In this document: in pieces, positions 1 through 9,714 of the stretch
Layout: each line of letters begins with the position of its first letter
How positions within the stretch are numbered: position 1 is the first letter of the stretch
From: Argyresthia goedartella
Lineage: Eukaryota > Arthropoda > Insecta > Lepidoptera > Argyresthiidae
DNA: 64,000 nt
Assembly (NCBI GenBank): GCA_949825045.1
Contig: OX463835.1
Span: 23,825,201-23,889,200 of the forward strand
Reading direction: 5' to 3'
Made by a program: the position numbers and the translations under genes
The notes under the pieces: model-generated
Databases searched by the model: none
Told to the model about the DNA's origin: nothing
Seen by the model: the letters and a program-made list of their open reading frames with translations, nothing else

Positions 1-83
1 TTACCAAGTAGTTGAACATTATGCTAATCGTAACGTGCGGTTTTTGTACGCAGTAAAGAGGGTTTATGATACGTGTATAGATA
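1..83 (+). repeat. Rep-F1 3' end, cut by window start
   Basis: The last part of a Rep-F1 unit, ending in the family's terminal motif GATACGTGTATAGATA. The next full unit follows directly, so two units lie head to tail. Confidence 0.7.
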
Positions 84-517
84 ATAGTAGTTTATGTGAC
101 TGATACATAATGGAGGGCATTAATACTCGAGAGTGGGAATATATCACTCGAGAGTTTTAATACCTAATTATGTACAGTTACATACACTAGTTTATCTACA
201 CACATATTATAAGCTCTCTTTGATGTGTTCAGGAACTGCATGTTCCATCGGCATTGTGGCATTGATCATTGCTCTGCAGTTGTTTAGCTTGTTCAGTAGT
301 ACCAACTTCACAGATAAACAAGGGGCAGCACGGAGGTGGGCGTCAGCGTTAGAAATTTGAATGTCATGATTTGACAAATTTTGGTACATTATGGTCATAA
401 TGTATCAATATTCAGATAATAAATAAGTTTTTACCAAGAAGTTTATCTATCATTATGCTGGTCGTAACGTGTGGTTTTTGGACGCTGTAAAGAGGGTTTA
501 TGATACGTGTGTAGATA
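84..517 (+). repeat. Rep-F1, complete copy
   Basis: A dispersed repeat of about 430 bp that starts TAGTAGTTTATGTGACTG and ends GATACGTGTGTAGATAA. Other copies lie near 2.8, 12.8, 20.5, 30.7, 37.4 and 44.6 kb. Inside is a hairpin built on the CTCGAG motif and, in most copies, ATGAAACGAGCC paired with GGCGAGTTTCAT. The middle contains TTATCTACACACATAT, which is close to the inverse of the 3' end. No transposase is visible and the class is unknown; a non-autonomous DNA element or a SINE-like unit are both possible. Short open frames inside it recur only because the repeat recurs. Confidence 0.75.
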
Positions 518-740
518 AAGTACATTTTCCACGTTTCCACCAAAATGTCCACCAAAATTCTACATCCTATTTTATACTATCCCACATGGGGTCGCCTCGT
601 TCGGCTCCGCTCCGCTTCTGTTCCAAGTTGTATTATAAAGTTGTGACCTAACAAACCTAGCAGTAGTATTCGGACAGAAAGTGACCCACACCAACTAAAA
701 CGGTTCTGTGACACTGCATGGCAGCACTACATTTCATTAA
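518..740 (-). repeat. Rep-F2 copy
   Basis: Contains the Rep-F2 signature, reversed: CACATGGGGTCGCCTCG, then TAACAAACCTA, then CGGTTCTGTGA. It abuts Rep-F1 here and again near 37.8 kb. Other copies are at 1298, 21838, 29530 and 37796. Class unknown. Confidence 0.6.
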
Positions 741-754
741 AATTTCACACATTT

Positions 755-968
755 TAGTATTTACTGTCTGTATTTTATAGGGATTTAATTTGTTCCTAGG
801 CATTTTATTTAGGCTAGTTATTGTGCATTGCCTACCCTTTTGTGATACTTTTTCCTATAATGCCTTGGTTTGCTGGAAGAAATCTCTATTAAGAGATAAG
901 CTCGCTTTTGTAAATGCATTTTATTTTAATGTAACTGCTGAAATATTGTATGTAATAAAGATTAAGAG
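755..968 (+). repeat. LINE-like 3' end (LINE-3E)
   Basis: A 3'-terminal segment with TGGAAGAAATCTCT, the complementary AGAGATAAGCTCG, and a closing AATAAAG. It is alignable along its whole length with the inverted copy at 2508-2720. Shorter copies are at 11325, 11960, 42815, 49405 and 58625. The conserved hairpin plus polyadenylation-like signal fits a non-LTR element 3' end. No coding part is retained. Confidence 0.6.
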
Positions 969-975
969 AATTAGA

Positions 976-1242
976 GACTTATATGGTATAATGGGTTTCA
1001 CGCTTGCTTCTCACACATGAGATGCAGGTTCGATTCCTGACCATGTACCAACGAGATAATTATCTTAAGTACATTATATGGACGTTCTAACGGTGATGAA
1101 AATCATCGTGAGGAAACCTTCATTACTCCATAGCTGCGGCGACGGGCTAGCCCCCTGTCACGCAAAACAGAGTATTGCATAACTGGCTCAAAGTTGGCAC
1201 AATTGTGCCTCTGCCACCCCGTATGGGAAAAGGGGTGACGCT
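976..1242 (+). repeat. SINE-1 (tRNA-derived)
   Basis: The head resembles a tRNA gene: a diverged A-box (GGTATAATGGG) and a B-box-like GGTTCGATTCCTG, about 75 bp in all. The unrelated body includes GAGGAAACCTTCATTACTCC and ends at a GTGACGCTATG motif. The better copy at 10853 reads TGGTCTAGTGGG with CTTCTCACGC, close to a tRNA-Glu head. It is a retroposed SINE, not a tRNA gene, because the same body follows the head in every copy. Confidence 0.8.
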
Positions 1243-1297
1243 ATGTTGTTTCTTATATTGTTTACCAATATACGTTGTGACTATTAAATATGCTAAA

Positions 1298-1420
1298 TGT
1301 TAACCAAATTGAGTGCACCCATGTAGTTCCACAGAACCGTTTTGATTACTATAGGTCACTTTCAGTCGAGTTCTAAAGTTAGGTTTGTTAGATCACAACT
1401 TTATAATTTAACGGTGCCAG
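1298..1420 (+). repeat. Rep-F2 partial
   Basis: Matches the Rep-F2 arm: CCAAATTGAGTGCACC, CACAGAACCG, AGTTAGGTTTGTTAG. Truncated before the GC-rich segment. Confidence 0.6.
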
Positions 1421-1473
1421 AGTTTGCAAGAATCCGATGTTTGATATTTATCCGAAATATTTATATCGGATAA

Positions 1474-2021
1474 ACAGGATGTAACAGAAAGGTGTAGACA
1501 TATTTCAGGGTGTCGTTAGGGGCGTCATTCTAAACAAATTTTACTATGACACCGATTTTATCAGAGCAACTGAGCAACAACAACTTATTTTTCGTCCTCC
1601 ATACGATATGGCCCGGGCGGTCAGCTGATTTGTAAGGAGAAGTAAAACGTAAAGTTGCTCTAATCAAATCGGTTTCAAAGTGAAAGTTGATCAGAATGAT
1701 GTCTCTAACAACTCCCTGAAAAATACATTTTAGTAAATAAATATTAGAGGACAATCTTACACAAATCGAACTAGGCCTATAGTAAGCTCAGTAAGGAAGG
1801 CTTGTGTTATGGGTACTAGACGACGATACATTTAATAGAGGAAAATACTTATGAATACATAGAAAACATCCAAGACTAAGAGACAAATATTCATGCTCGT
1901 CACACAAATATTTGCCCTTACCGGGATTCGAACCCAGGACCATCAGCTTCCTAGGCAGGGTCACTACCCGCCAGGCTATACCGATCGCCGATATGACTAC
2001 ACCTTTCTGTTGCACCCTGTA
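1474..2021. mobile_element. MITE-6 interrupted by SINE-4
   Basis: The left end ACAGGATGTAACAGAAAGG and right end CCTTTCTGTTGCACCCTGT are inverted copies. Inside, a segment reading GATTTTATCAGAGCAAC to GTTGCTCTAATCAAATC folds back on itself. The uninterrupted copy at 18703-18952 is about 250 bp; the extra length here is SINE-4. No coding capacity, so it is a non-autonomous DNA element, probably TA-targeting. Confidence 0.75.
1735..1991 (-). repeat. SINE-4 (tRNA-derived), nested in MITE-6
   Basis: The reverse strand has a tRNA-like head with A-box-like TAGCCTGGCGGG and B-box GGGTTCGAATCCC. The body contains CTAGTACCCATAACACAAGC and ends ATTAGAGGACAATC. The second copy is at 49607-49822 on the plus strand. 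Confidence 0.75.
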
Positions 2022-2507
2022 TATCAAAAACAAAAAAAAAGCAGCAATTTACATTCTGTAAACGGTTAAAACTGTCAAAACCAATCAAACACGCAATTCA
2101 CAGGTTGAACTGAACACCCAACATCCGCTAAAATCGCTATATCGGGAAAATTATCACAAAAATGCGTTTTATTCCAAATCGTGCACGTCTGGTCAAAAGG
2201 TGCATGGCATTCGTGTAGTAAACAAAGTGTTGTGTGCAAGTAATAAATCTCATCTCTGTCCGGCCCCCTCGGTGCAAGCGTGAGCATACCCGCCCAAGGG
2301 TAGAAGGGGAGGGGTGACGGCCGGTTCGGCAGACTATGGTGCTGCGACAAATGACATGAGAAATAAGGATTAGAAATTTTATTTGCTATGTCAAGGTATG
2401 TTACTCGACATGCATGTACCGGCGCGCTGATGTCTCCTATAGCAGGTATCTTCTCTTCTTGAGAATCATGGTAACAGACTCTGCTCCCGAAATAAATAAT
2501 TCATAAT
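2022..2507. other. No recognisable gene or repeat
   Basis: No conserved coding frame, RNA gene or copy of another repeat in the window was seen here. The middle third, near 2250-2330, is GC-rich. Confidence 0.5.
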
Positions 2508-2720
2508 TCTTTATTGCATACAAATATTTAAAAAGTTACATTAAAAGAAAATGCATGTACAAGGTCGAGCTAATCTCTAAAAAGAGATTTCTTCCAGCAA
2601 ACCAAGGCATTAGAGGGATTAGTATCATAAAAGGGTAGGCAGTGCACAATAAATACCTTAACTTAAATGCCTAGGAATAAATTAAACACCTATAAAATGC
2701 AGATAGGAAATACAAAATAA
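2508..2720 (-). repeat. LINE-like 3' end (LINE-3E)
   Basis: Inverse of the 755-968 copy. On the minus strand it reads AATGCCTTGGTTTGCTGG, then the ATCTCT/AGAGAT hairpin, then GCAATAAAGAATTATG. Confidence 0.6.
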
Positions 2721-2794
2721 TTACCGATTTATACGACGTAAACTTTACATATAATAATATAAATACAATAACTTTTACGAAAGAGAGAGGTTTA

Positions 2795-3275
2795 TACTCT
2801 TTATCTACACACGTATCATAAACCCTATTTACTGCGTACAAAAACCGCACGTTACGATCAGCATAATGTAAAAACTACTTTGTAAAAACTCATTTCTTAT
2901 CTGAAAAATTACACATTATGACCAAAATGTGTAATTTTTCTACACATTATGACATTCAAATTTCGAACGCCGACGCTCACCCGCGTGCCATCCCTAGTTT
3001 GTCTGTGAAGTTGGTACTGACATTCAAATTTCGAACGCCGACGCCCGTCTGCGAGAAGTTGGTACTACAGAACAAGCTAAACAACTGCAGAGCCACAATG
3101 CCGGTCAAACATGCGGTTCCTGAACACATCAAAGATAGCTTATGATATGTGTGTGTAGATAAACTAGTGTATGTAACTGTACATAATTAGGTATTAAAAC
3201 CCTTCGGCTCGTTTCATAAACCCACTCTCGAGTTTTAATGCCCTCCATTATGTAGCAGTCACATAAACTACTATG
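2795..3275 (-). repeat. Rep-F1 with internal duplication
   Basis: Reverse copy from TTATCTACACACGTATCA to CACATAAACTACTAT. The segment GACATTCAAATTTCGAACGC is present twice, about 75 bp apart, which explains the extra length. Confidence 0.75.
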
Positions 3276-3383
3276 AAACCGGCTTTTTCTCATTATTTCT
3301 CGATTGCGTCCCTCTCGCACTGCGAGTCTTTCCGCCTGGAGTAACGGGGACCTTGGCACGGACGCTGCAAGGGGATACCCCTT

Positions 3384-3670
3384 ACTTCTTCTTCTTCGTC
3401 GGTCCCTCAATGCTGAGGATCGTGACCGCATGCTTTCCTCCATTGCCGACGATTCTGCGTAGTATGGTACTCGTTGTGTAGCGTACCCCCGGTCGCTTCT
3501 CTTATCTGGTCAGACCATCTTGTTGGAGCACGTCCTCTGGCGCGTTTGCCTTCTATCTGACCCAACGTAATGAGCTTCTCCTGTCGGTGCCTAGCTGAGC
3601 GCATTATGTGACCGAAGAAGCTTAGGGTCCTTTCCCGGCACATACCCCCTGCAGCGCACTGCATATCATC
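3384..3670 (-). pseudogene. LINE C-terminal remnant
   Basis: The minus strand encodes a fragment with LSFFGHIMR, LITLGQIEGKRARGR and PTRWSDQIREATG, ending HDPQH and a stop. This pattern (FFGHI.R, EGKR.RGR.P.RW.DQI) is the usual C-terminus of insect non-LTR retrotransposons. Downstream on the same strand is a GACGAAGAAGAAGAAG tail, as expected for a 3' end. All upstream RT sequence is missing, so it is a 5'-truncated insertion. A further 100 bp towards 3277 stays open in one frame but was not recognised. Confidence 0.7.
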
Positions 3671-3904
3671 GAGCGAAGTTCACTTAATCCACACATGCCG
3701 TGCAATATTGTGATATGAAACCGTGGATATGTAAATATTATTCATACCACGGCGTTACTGCCGCTTGAATGGTTTTATACTCGTAACCCAGTCTATCTGA
3801 GTTTGGAGCACCTTTTGAATAGTGTCGTAATATCGCATAAACTATCATCGCAATACTATCGCTACTATGCTTCTGCCAACACGTTTGGGAAATCTCGTGA
3901 CTAA

Positions 3905-4230
3905 CTTCCAAACTTAGCGATAGCTGTAATGTTAACCTAAGAAATAATCACAGACTACGTGCGCCCCGGATTAGACTCGCGAAGGTTAGCAATTCTTTCG
4001 AGGGTCAATGCATTCTCTACTACAACAAGAAACCTCTGGAGATCTTGAAATTGCCATTTGAGCAATTTAAAAACCATGTTAAAGCGACTTTGTCGAATAA
4101 GGGATATTACAAAGTACAAGATTACTTAAATGACAGAACTGTATGGGGTAAATCTAACTCAACAAAGAATTTGCTGTTAATAGTTTTATAATTATTTATT
4201 CCTGCCTATTAATCATAATAATTAATTTAT
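3905..4230 (+). pseudogene. LINE-N C-terminus, 5'-truncated
   Basis: Encodes a degraded tail of a non-LTR retrotransposon ORF2 (LRAPRIRLAKVSNSFEGQ, LYYNK, NKGYYKVQDYLNDRTVWG). It is alignable with the tail of the RT element at 55147-57014 (FKGQCIRFYNKIP, KKGYYKISDYVKD). Sister copies are at 5255, 5574, 15350 and 51870. The 3' UTR hairpin and tail are absent here. Confidence 0.75.
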
Positions 4231-5254
4231 TTATTTATTTATTCATGTTTCACAGCAATTAAAACCCAATATTAATTAATAAGGAAAAGAAAATTTGAAA
4301 TGCCAATTACGAAACAATACAAAGATAAAATATAAATATAAGAACCTATCTATAGGAATAATAAAGTGAGTAAAGAAATAAACTTAGTTCAAACTGGTCT
4401 GAGGATATGGTGAACTGCTGATTGAATGGTGTATGAGGGTGTGTGAGTGTATGTGTGTGAGTGTATGTGTGGGATCGAGTTTCGATGAGAAATAGTACAA
4501 ATGGTAATAGTTATTTGTGTAGCGAGGGATTCTAAGTTAGAATCCTGAGCGTAACGAAGGATTCAAGCGTTAACGCCCATGACGAAAATAACTTTGCTCC
4601 TGTGTGACACATACAACTTTTCACACCGACTATGAGGAAAATTTAAACTAAATGCTCTAAAAAAAAAAACTGTACTTTGAATTATACTTTCACCACTTTT
4701 ACAGTAATCGAACAACGTAAACAAAACTTTTTTTATATAATGGCGGATTGTGAAGGATTAGGGAAAGGTCACCTTTACAGTAATCGAACAACGTAAACAA
4801 AACATTTTTTTTATAATGGCGGATTGTGAAGGATTAGGGAAAGGTCACCACAGATAAAATATTCCTGTGTACTTTTACCAATATATAAAAATAATCGAAT
4901 CGAATATTACAATGGTTTTGGATATCAATATTCATTATATCACAATAACAATTATCGATAGATTTGATTTCAGTAAAACATATAATTTATTGTGACATTT
5001 TTTTAAATATTATGAAAAATTTATAAATTTTCATACAACGTTGTTAAAGTTAAAACTTGAAACATGTTCGTTTTTAATCGACTACGACGAAATAACAATC
5101 GATTATTTTATTAAGATCTGTGTTCAATTGGCACATTGCGTAAATGCTACATGCCAATGAATAATTTAAAAAAGTAGCTTGAACAGAAAAGTAGAATTTT
5201 GCTCCCTCTCGTCGTGGAGCAAAACTTACTTTTCCGAATGAAAGGTGTGAAAAA
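4231..5254. other. AT-rich stretch with short repeats
   Basis: Holds TTTA repeats near 4230-4245, a GTGTGA-rich stretch at 4434-4472 and the tandem duplication listed separately. Otherwise AT-rich with no coding signal. Confidence 0.5.
4698..4849. repeat. Two-copy 76-bp tandem duplication
   Basis: ACAGTAATCGAACAACG starts at 4701 and again at 4777. Each copy runs to AGGGAAAGGTCACC. The two copies differ by only a few bases around the T-run. Confidence 0.85.
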
Positions 5255-5398
5255 ATATTGTGATATTTGTATTAGTTAAGCACAACCAATTTTTAAAAGA
5301 GATCTAAAAATCTATCTGTGCGAGTTTCTACGCTAAGTATATGTAAATATCTACAATAATAAAATAACGAACTTTGACTTTGACTTTGTTTATCAATA
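5255..5398 (+). repeat. LINE-N 3' end with TTTGAC tail
   Basis: LINE-N 3' UTR ending in an ACTTTGACTTTGACTTTG microsatellite tail. One arm of the family hairpin is deleted: the sequence jumps from TTTCTACGC to TAAGTATATG. Confidence 0.75.
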
Positions 5399-5573
5399 AT
5401 AATTCCTCCAGCGCGGGTTGGACATACAAGACAACTTAAGGACTAAAGAGAAATAAATAAAATAATAAATATAGCCTGTTAATGTCCTCACCGAGGGGCA
5501 GAGGCATTTACCCCTAGACGAGTGAGATTGAGCCGTACTTCACCGCACTGGCTCAGTGCGGGTTGATGGAATC

Positions 5574-5936
5574 AAAGTCAAAAGTCAAAGTCAAAGTACT
5601 TTATTACTGTAGATATTTACATATACTTAGCAAATGTCATTTTTTGCCACTTCTCTACATTGGACCACTGTGGGAGAAGGAGGGCGTAGAAACTCCCACA
5701 GATTGATTTTTAGATCTCTTTTAAAAATAGGTTGTGCTTAACTAATACAAATATGAAAAATTTAATTGTTATGATTAATAAGCAGGAATAAATAATTACA
5801 AAATTATTAACAGCAAGGTCTGTGTTGAGCCAGATTAACCCCATACAGTCCTGTCATTTAAGTAATCTTGAACATTGTAATATCCCTTTTTCGACAAAGT
5901 CGCTTTAACGTGCTTTTTAAATTGCTCAAAAACCAT
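5574..5936 (-). repeat. LINE-N 3' end, inverted
   Basis: The reversed tail (GTCAAAGTCAAAGTAC) lies at the left, and the 3' UTR hairpin CTGTGGGAG/CTCCCACAG is at 5668-5701. The coding tail follows to about 5909, then a junction. Confidence 0.8.
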
Positions 5937-6057
5937 GTTAAAGCGACTTTGTCGAAAAAGGGATATTACAATGTTCAAGATTACTTAAATGACAGGACTG
6001 TATGGGGTTAATCTGGCTCAACACAGACCTTGCTGTTAATAATTTTGTAATTATTTA
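5789..6057. repeat. Perfect 121-bp inverted repeat of LINE-N
   Basis: Left arm 5789-5909 and right arm 5937-6057 are exact reverse complements by eye, separated by 27 bases. Both arms are the same LINE-N segment, from GTTAAAGCGACTTTGTCG to TTTTGTAATTATTTA. The arms would form a very stable hairpin. Confidence 0.9.
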
Positions 6058-7076
6058 CCAAGTCCTCCCAAGGCTGTGAGTGGCTGCACGAGTCATAGCA
6101 TTTTTGGGTAGTGTTTATACTTTCACATGATATAGTACGCCAAACTGTTGCCAAATGAGACCATTGTCAGAAAAAGAAAAAAAACTCCATACATAATAGC
6201 CCTATATCTCGATAAAAGCCACGGATCAAAAACTTAACTTTAACTTAGTTATTCTCGCATGACTTTTTGCTGTAAAATCCACCCTAAGTCACTTACTGTA
6301 CTCACTTAATTATTAGTATTATTATTATGTACCTATTTCATATTTCTGTTGTGTATCTATATATCTACCTATACATCGCATCGTTGAGAGGTGCCTGCAC
6401 GGATATCAAATGGTTTTGACTGAAAATGCTGCAGCCCTGTTGTAGCATTATGCTGAGTTGGAGCTATTTCACTGGTGAAGCATGCGTACATCATCCTTCT
6501 CTTTTATTTAGAAAATATGTGTTTTCTTCTATAATCTAATGTCGATTTCCTGTCTGTAAAGTTATCCTGTTGATGTACCATAATTTGTCCAGTGAATAAA
6601 TAAATGTCTATGTCTATGTCTATGTCTATTATGAGACACTGGGTAGTTGTACATCTAGCTCCTAATAAAAAATGATGTACCTATTTGTGTATTCCTATTT
6701 GTGTACTGCTTGCATGATTGTGTATGTAGTAAGGATGTGTAATGTATGTTTGTATGCATGGGAGGATGTACCTATGTGTGTATGTATGCATATTGATTTA
6801 ATGATTCTAGATTTAATAGCTTGTTTCGTGTATCATTCCTGAGTTTGCGTTAAAATATGGATTTGTATCTCAAATATATTGATAAAAAAAAAAATAAAAA
6901 AAACGCTCCATAAAGAGTTTTTCCTTATGAAATAAGTTGTTTGTCTACAATCATTATCATACAAAAAAAATGAGATCGAAATTCCGTTAAAAATCGTTCC
7001 ACTGTGCGACGTCTCAATATGACAACATAAAACAGGACAATGTGCGCTTACTCTCAACAGTAATGACAACGAAGCC
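6058..7076. other. Unassigned, with a LINE-like tail at 6590-6630
   Basis: No coding signal. GTGAATAAATAAATG followed by repeated TCTATG at 6604-6630 looks like the end of a retroposed element. The rest is AT-rich and unassigned. Confidence 0.4.
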
Positions 7077-7800
7077 ATAAGGCAGAGGAACACAGGTCTG
7101 GTTACATAAGGCAGAGGAACACAGGTCTGGTTATATAAGGCAGAGGAACACACGTCTGGTTACATAAGGCAGAGGAACACAGGTCTGGTTACATAAGGCA
7201 GAGGAACACAGGTCTGGTTACATAAGGCAGAGGAACACAGGTCTGGTTAAATAAGGCAGAGGAACACAGGTCTGGTTACATAAGGCAGAGGAACACAGGT
7301 CTGGTAACATAAGGCAGAGGCACACAGGTCTGGTTACATAAGGCAGAGGAACACAGGTCTGGTTACATAAGGCAGAGGAACACAGGTCTGGTTACATAAG
7401 GCAGAGGAACACAGGTCTGGTTACATAAGGCAGAGGAACACAGGTCTGGTTACATAAGGCAGAGGAACACAGGTCTGGTTACATAAGGCAGAGGAACACA
7501 GGTCTGGTTACATAAGGCAAAGGAACACAGGTCTGGTTACATAAGGCAGAGGAACACAGGTCTGGTTACATAAAGCAGAGGAACACAGGTCTGGTTACAT
7601 AAAGCAGAGGAACACAGGTCTGGTTACATAAGGCAGAGGAACACAGGTCTGGTTACATAAGGCAGAGGAACACAGGTCTGGTTACATAAAGCAGAGGAAC
7701 ACAGGTCTGGTTACATAAAGCAGAGGAACACAGGTCTGGTTACATAAGGCAGAGGAACACAGGTCTGGTTACATAAGGCAGAGGAACACAGGTCTGGTTA
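7077..7800. repeat. 29-bp minisatellite, about 25 copies
   Basis: The unit GGCAGAGGAACACAGG plus TCTGGTTACATAA repeats every 29 bases (starts 7081, 7110, 7139 and so on). Copies are nearly identical; most changes are single bases such as AAAGCAG for AAGGCAG. The regular spacing is tandem, with no variable spacers, so this is not a CRISPR array. Confidence 0.95.
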
Positions 7801-8119
7801 AAGGGGGAAAGAGTTTGGTTAACTTCTCTGCAGTGGGCGCCATTTTTTTTACCCCCACTGTGCAACCGGATCCGGGACGATTCACAGACAGGGTTTTCGG
7901 GAATGCCGATTGCCGATTTGTGAGCGGTGGGTGCACAGTCACATCAAAGTTATTCATTCATTAGCTAGCTTGTTCCCTTCAAGTGCATTTTGATATACTA
8001 TAGTAAGAGATCAAAGCAAATAGCGCCAAATAATGCGATTTTTTTCCTCTTTATTCCGGCTCCGGGATGATTCACTTACTATGGGTTAAGCTTGTTCAAT
8101 TAAAAAATATATATAAGCA
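7801..8119. other. No recognisable feature
   Basis: Contains two similar short phrases, CCGGATCCGGGACGATTCAC near 7867 and a close variant near 8059. No gene or known repeat was seen. Confidence 0.4.
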
Positions 8120-8282
8120 AGCACAAACATTAGGATATGCCCCACACTAGGATACCCTGTGTCGTGGTAACCAGAAACAGCGACGTCTCATACATATAAA
8201 CATACAAGACCTGGTGTTTATTTATTTCCTCTCCCCAACCAGACGTCGAACCCGGCACGTCTCGCTCGGAAGGCGAGCCTCG
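8120..8282 (-). repeat. SINE-3 (tRNA-derived)
   Basis: The minus strand has the B-box-like GGGTTCGACGTC, an ACCAGGTCTTGTATGT body and CACGACACAGGGTATCC near the end. Its head joins the head of the following SINE-2 directly. Confidence 0.7.
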
Positions 8283-8532
8283 AGGGCAATACCGCCGAGT
8301 CGGCAGTGACCCTGTCTACAAAGCCAAGAGTCCCGGGTTCGAGTCCCGGTGGGAACAAATATTTGTTTGATGAGAACGAATGTTTGTCATGGTTGTTTAT
8401 CTATCTAAGTATAATATTTATCTATATAAGTATGTGTATCGTTGTCTAGTACCCAAGATACAGGGAATCCTAGTTTGGGGCTAGATCAATGTGTGTAAAT
8501 AGTGTCCAAAGTATTATTATTATTATAAATCC
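8283..8532 (+). repeat. SINE-2 (tRNA-derived)
   Basis: tRNA-like head CCGCCGAGTCGGCAGTG with B-box GGGTTCGAGTCCC. The body includes CATGGTTGTTTATCTATC and TTGTCTAGTACCCAAGA, and the tail is a TATTATTATTATTA run. Other copies are at 13323, 23393, 27122, 35148, 41018 and 50198. Confidence 0.8.
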
Positions 8533-8767
8533 TCGGTGACTTTTCAATCCACAAACCAGCTGGGGCCAAGCGTTCCCTAACTGTGAGATCGCGTGGGCTG
8601 TTACATTAACGCCTGCCGTATCTTTTATCAGAGGCATTAGCATTGCTCTACTAATGACATTTGACGGGCTGGTGTAAACACACACTCACAAACACACACA
8701 CATTGACATAGTTATATGCCTAAAGAATAGAAAAGGAGAGGAGTACTTATGATTTATTTAAGGGAAA

Positions 8768-8998
8768 TATTAAACTGCACATCAAAAATACTGATTTGCA
8801 CAGCAAATATCAGGGCAAAATGCTGCGTTAGCCTAGGTGAAGGGTAAAGGGGGTGAGCGAAGCGAAGCCCCCTTTATCCTTCGTGTTAGGTTAAATATTT
8901 ATTATACACACATTATATATACACATTAAATATTTAAAACATAAAAAGTGTTTTTGTTGATCCTTTTTTGCTGTGAATTTTCGATGTGCTATTAAATA
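8768..8998. mobile_element. MITE-1 with hairpin core
   Basis: Left TIR contains TGCACATCAAAAATACTG and right TIR the inverse GCTGTGAATTTTCGATGTGC. Between them, at about 8815-8920, is the shared core module, including GGGTAAAGGGGG and its complement CCCCCTTTATCC. No coding sequence. The partner copy is at 57630-57835. Confidence 0.75.
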
Positions 8999-9015
8999 CT
9001 AGCCTTTATTTAATA

Positions 9016-9706
9016 AAACCGGTCAAGTGCGAGTAGGACATCGGACCCGCGCACGAAGGGTTCCATAACATTGTTTACAGAAAACGTAAAACGACAGTCT
9101 TTTGTATGAGTTTTTAATAATAAAATATTAAAAACTAGGTAGGACTATATTCAAGCCCGGACATGTAAACATTGAAAAAGAGTTTTGTTTATGTAGTATG
9201 TAAGTATTGAACTATGTACCCAGGTTAACAAAACTCTTTGCTCATTGAAACCGGAAGTGGATGGAAATGGAGTAACTTATTTACAGAAATAAAATGAAAT
9301 ATGTTAAAACACTTAAAATCATTTATTATAATTCGAATCAGCAACTATTAATCCTATAATGACAAATAACTAAGCACAAAATTTAATACCTGTAATTAAA
9401 GTTTTTTTCCGTTACGATCGAGAGAGTCCAGTTTTCACCGATAAACAAATAAAACAAAATGGCTAATAAAATGTCCATACCAATAATTTCTTATATGGGT
9501 ACTTCTTTTAATTCTTTAAAACAGGTATGTTTCATTATTTGTTGTTATAGCGGCAATAGAAATTACACTCCCTATGAAAATTTCAGCTCTCTAACTATTT
9601 CGGTTGATCCGGTAGAGCCCGGTGACAGACGATCAGACGGACGGATAGCGGAGGCTTAGTAATAGGGTCCCGTTTGACACCCTTAGGGTACGCAACCCTA
9701 CCAACA
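9016..9706 (+). mobile_element. GGTTCCG element, long subfamily
   Basis: Starts CCGGTCAAGTGCGAGTAGG and ends with AATAGGGTCCCGTTTGAC and a diverged GGTACGCAACCCTA. The roughly 690-bp body matches the copy at 42902-43613, including ATAAACAAATAAAACAAAATGG. No ORF of note. Both ends are short versions of the same GGTTCCGTACC motif in opposite orientation. Confidence 0.75.
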
Positions 9707-9714
9707 AACATACA

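Noticed and set aside
207..398. Conserved small proteins from Rep-F1 (also 2918, 12940, 20638, 30793 and 37514)
   Set aside because: Frames recur because the repeat recurs, on either strand and with different starts. No reading frame is kept more than the DNA itself.
4434..4472. Telomere-like or regulatory meaning of the GTGTGA run
   Set aside because: It is a short simple repeat. Insect TTAGG telomere repeats are not present.
7077..7800. CRISPR-like appearance of the 29-bp repeats
   Set aside because: Repeats are contiguous with no unique spacers, and the window is eukaryotic.
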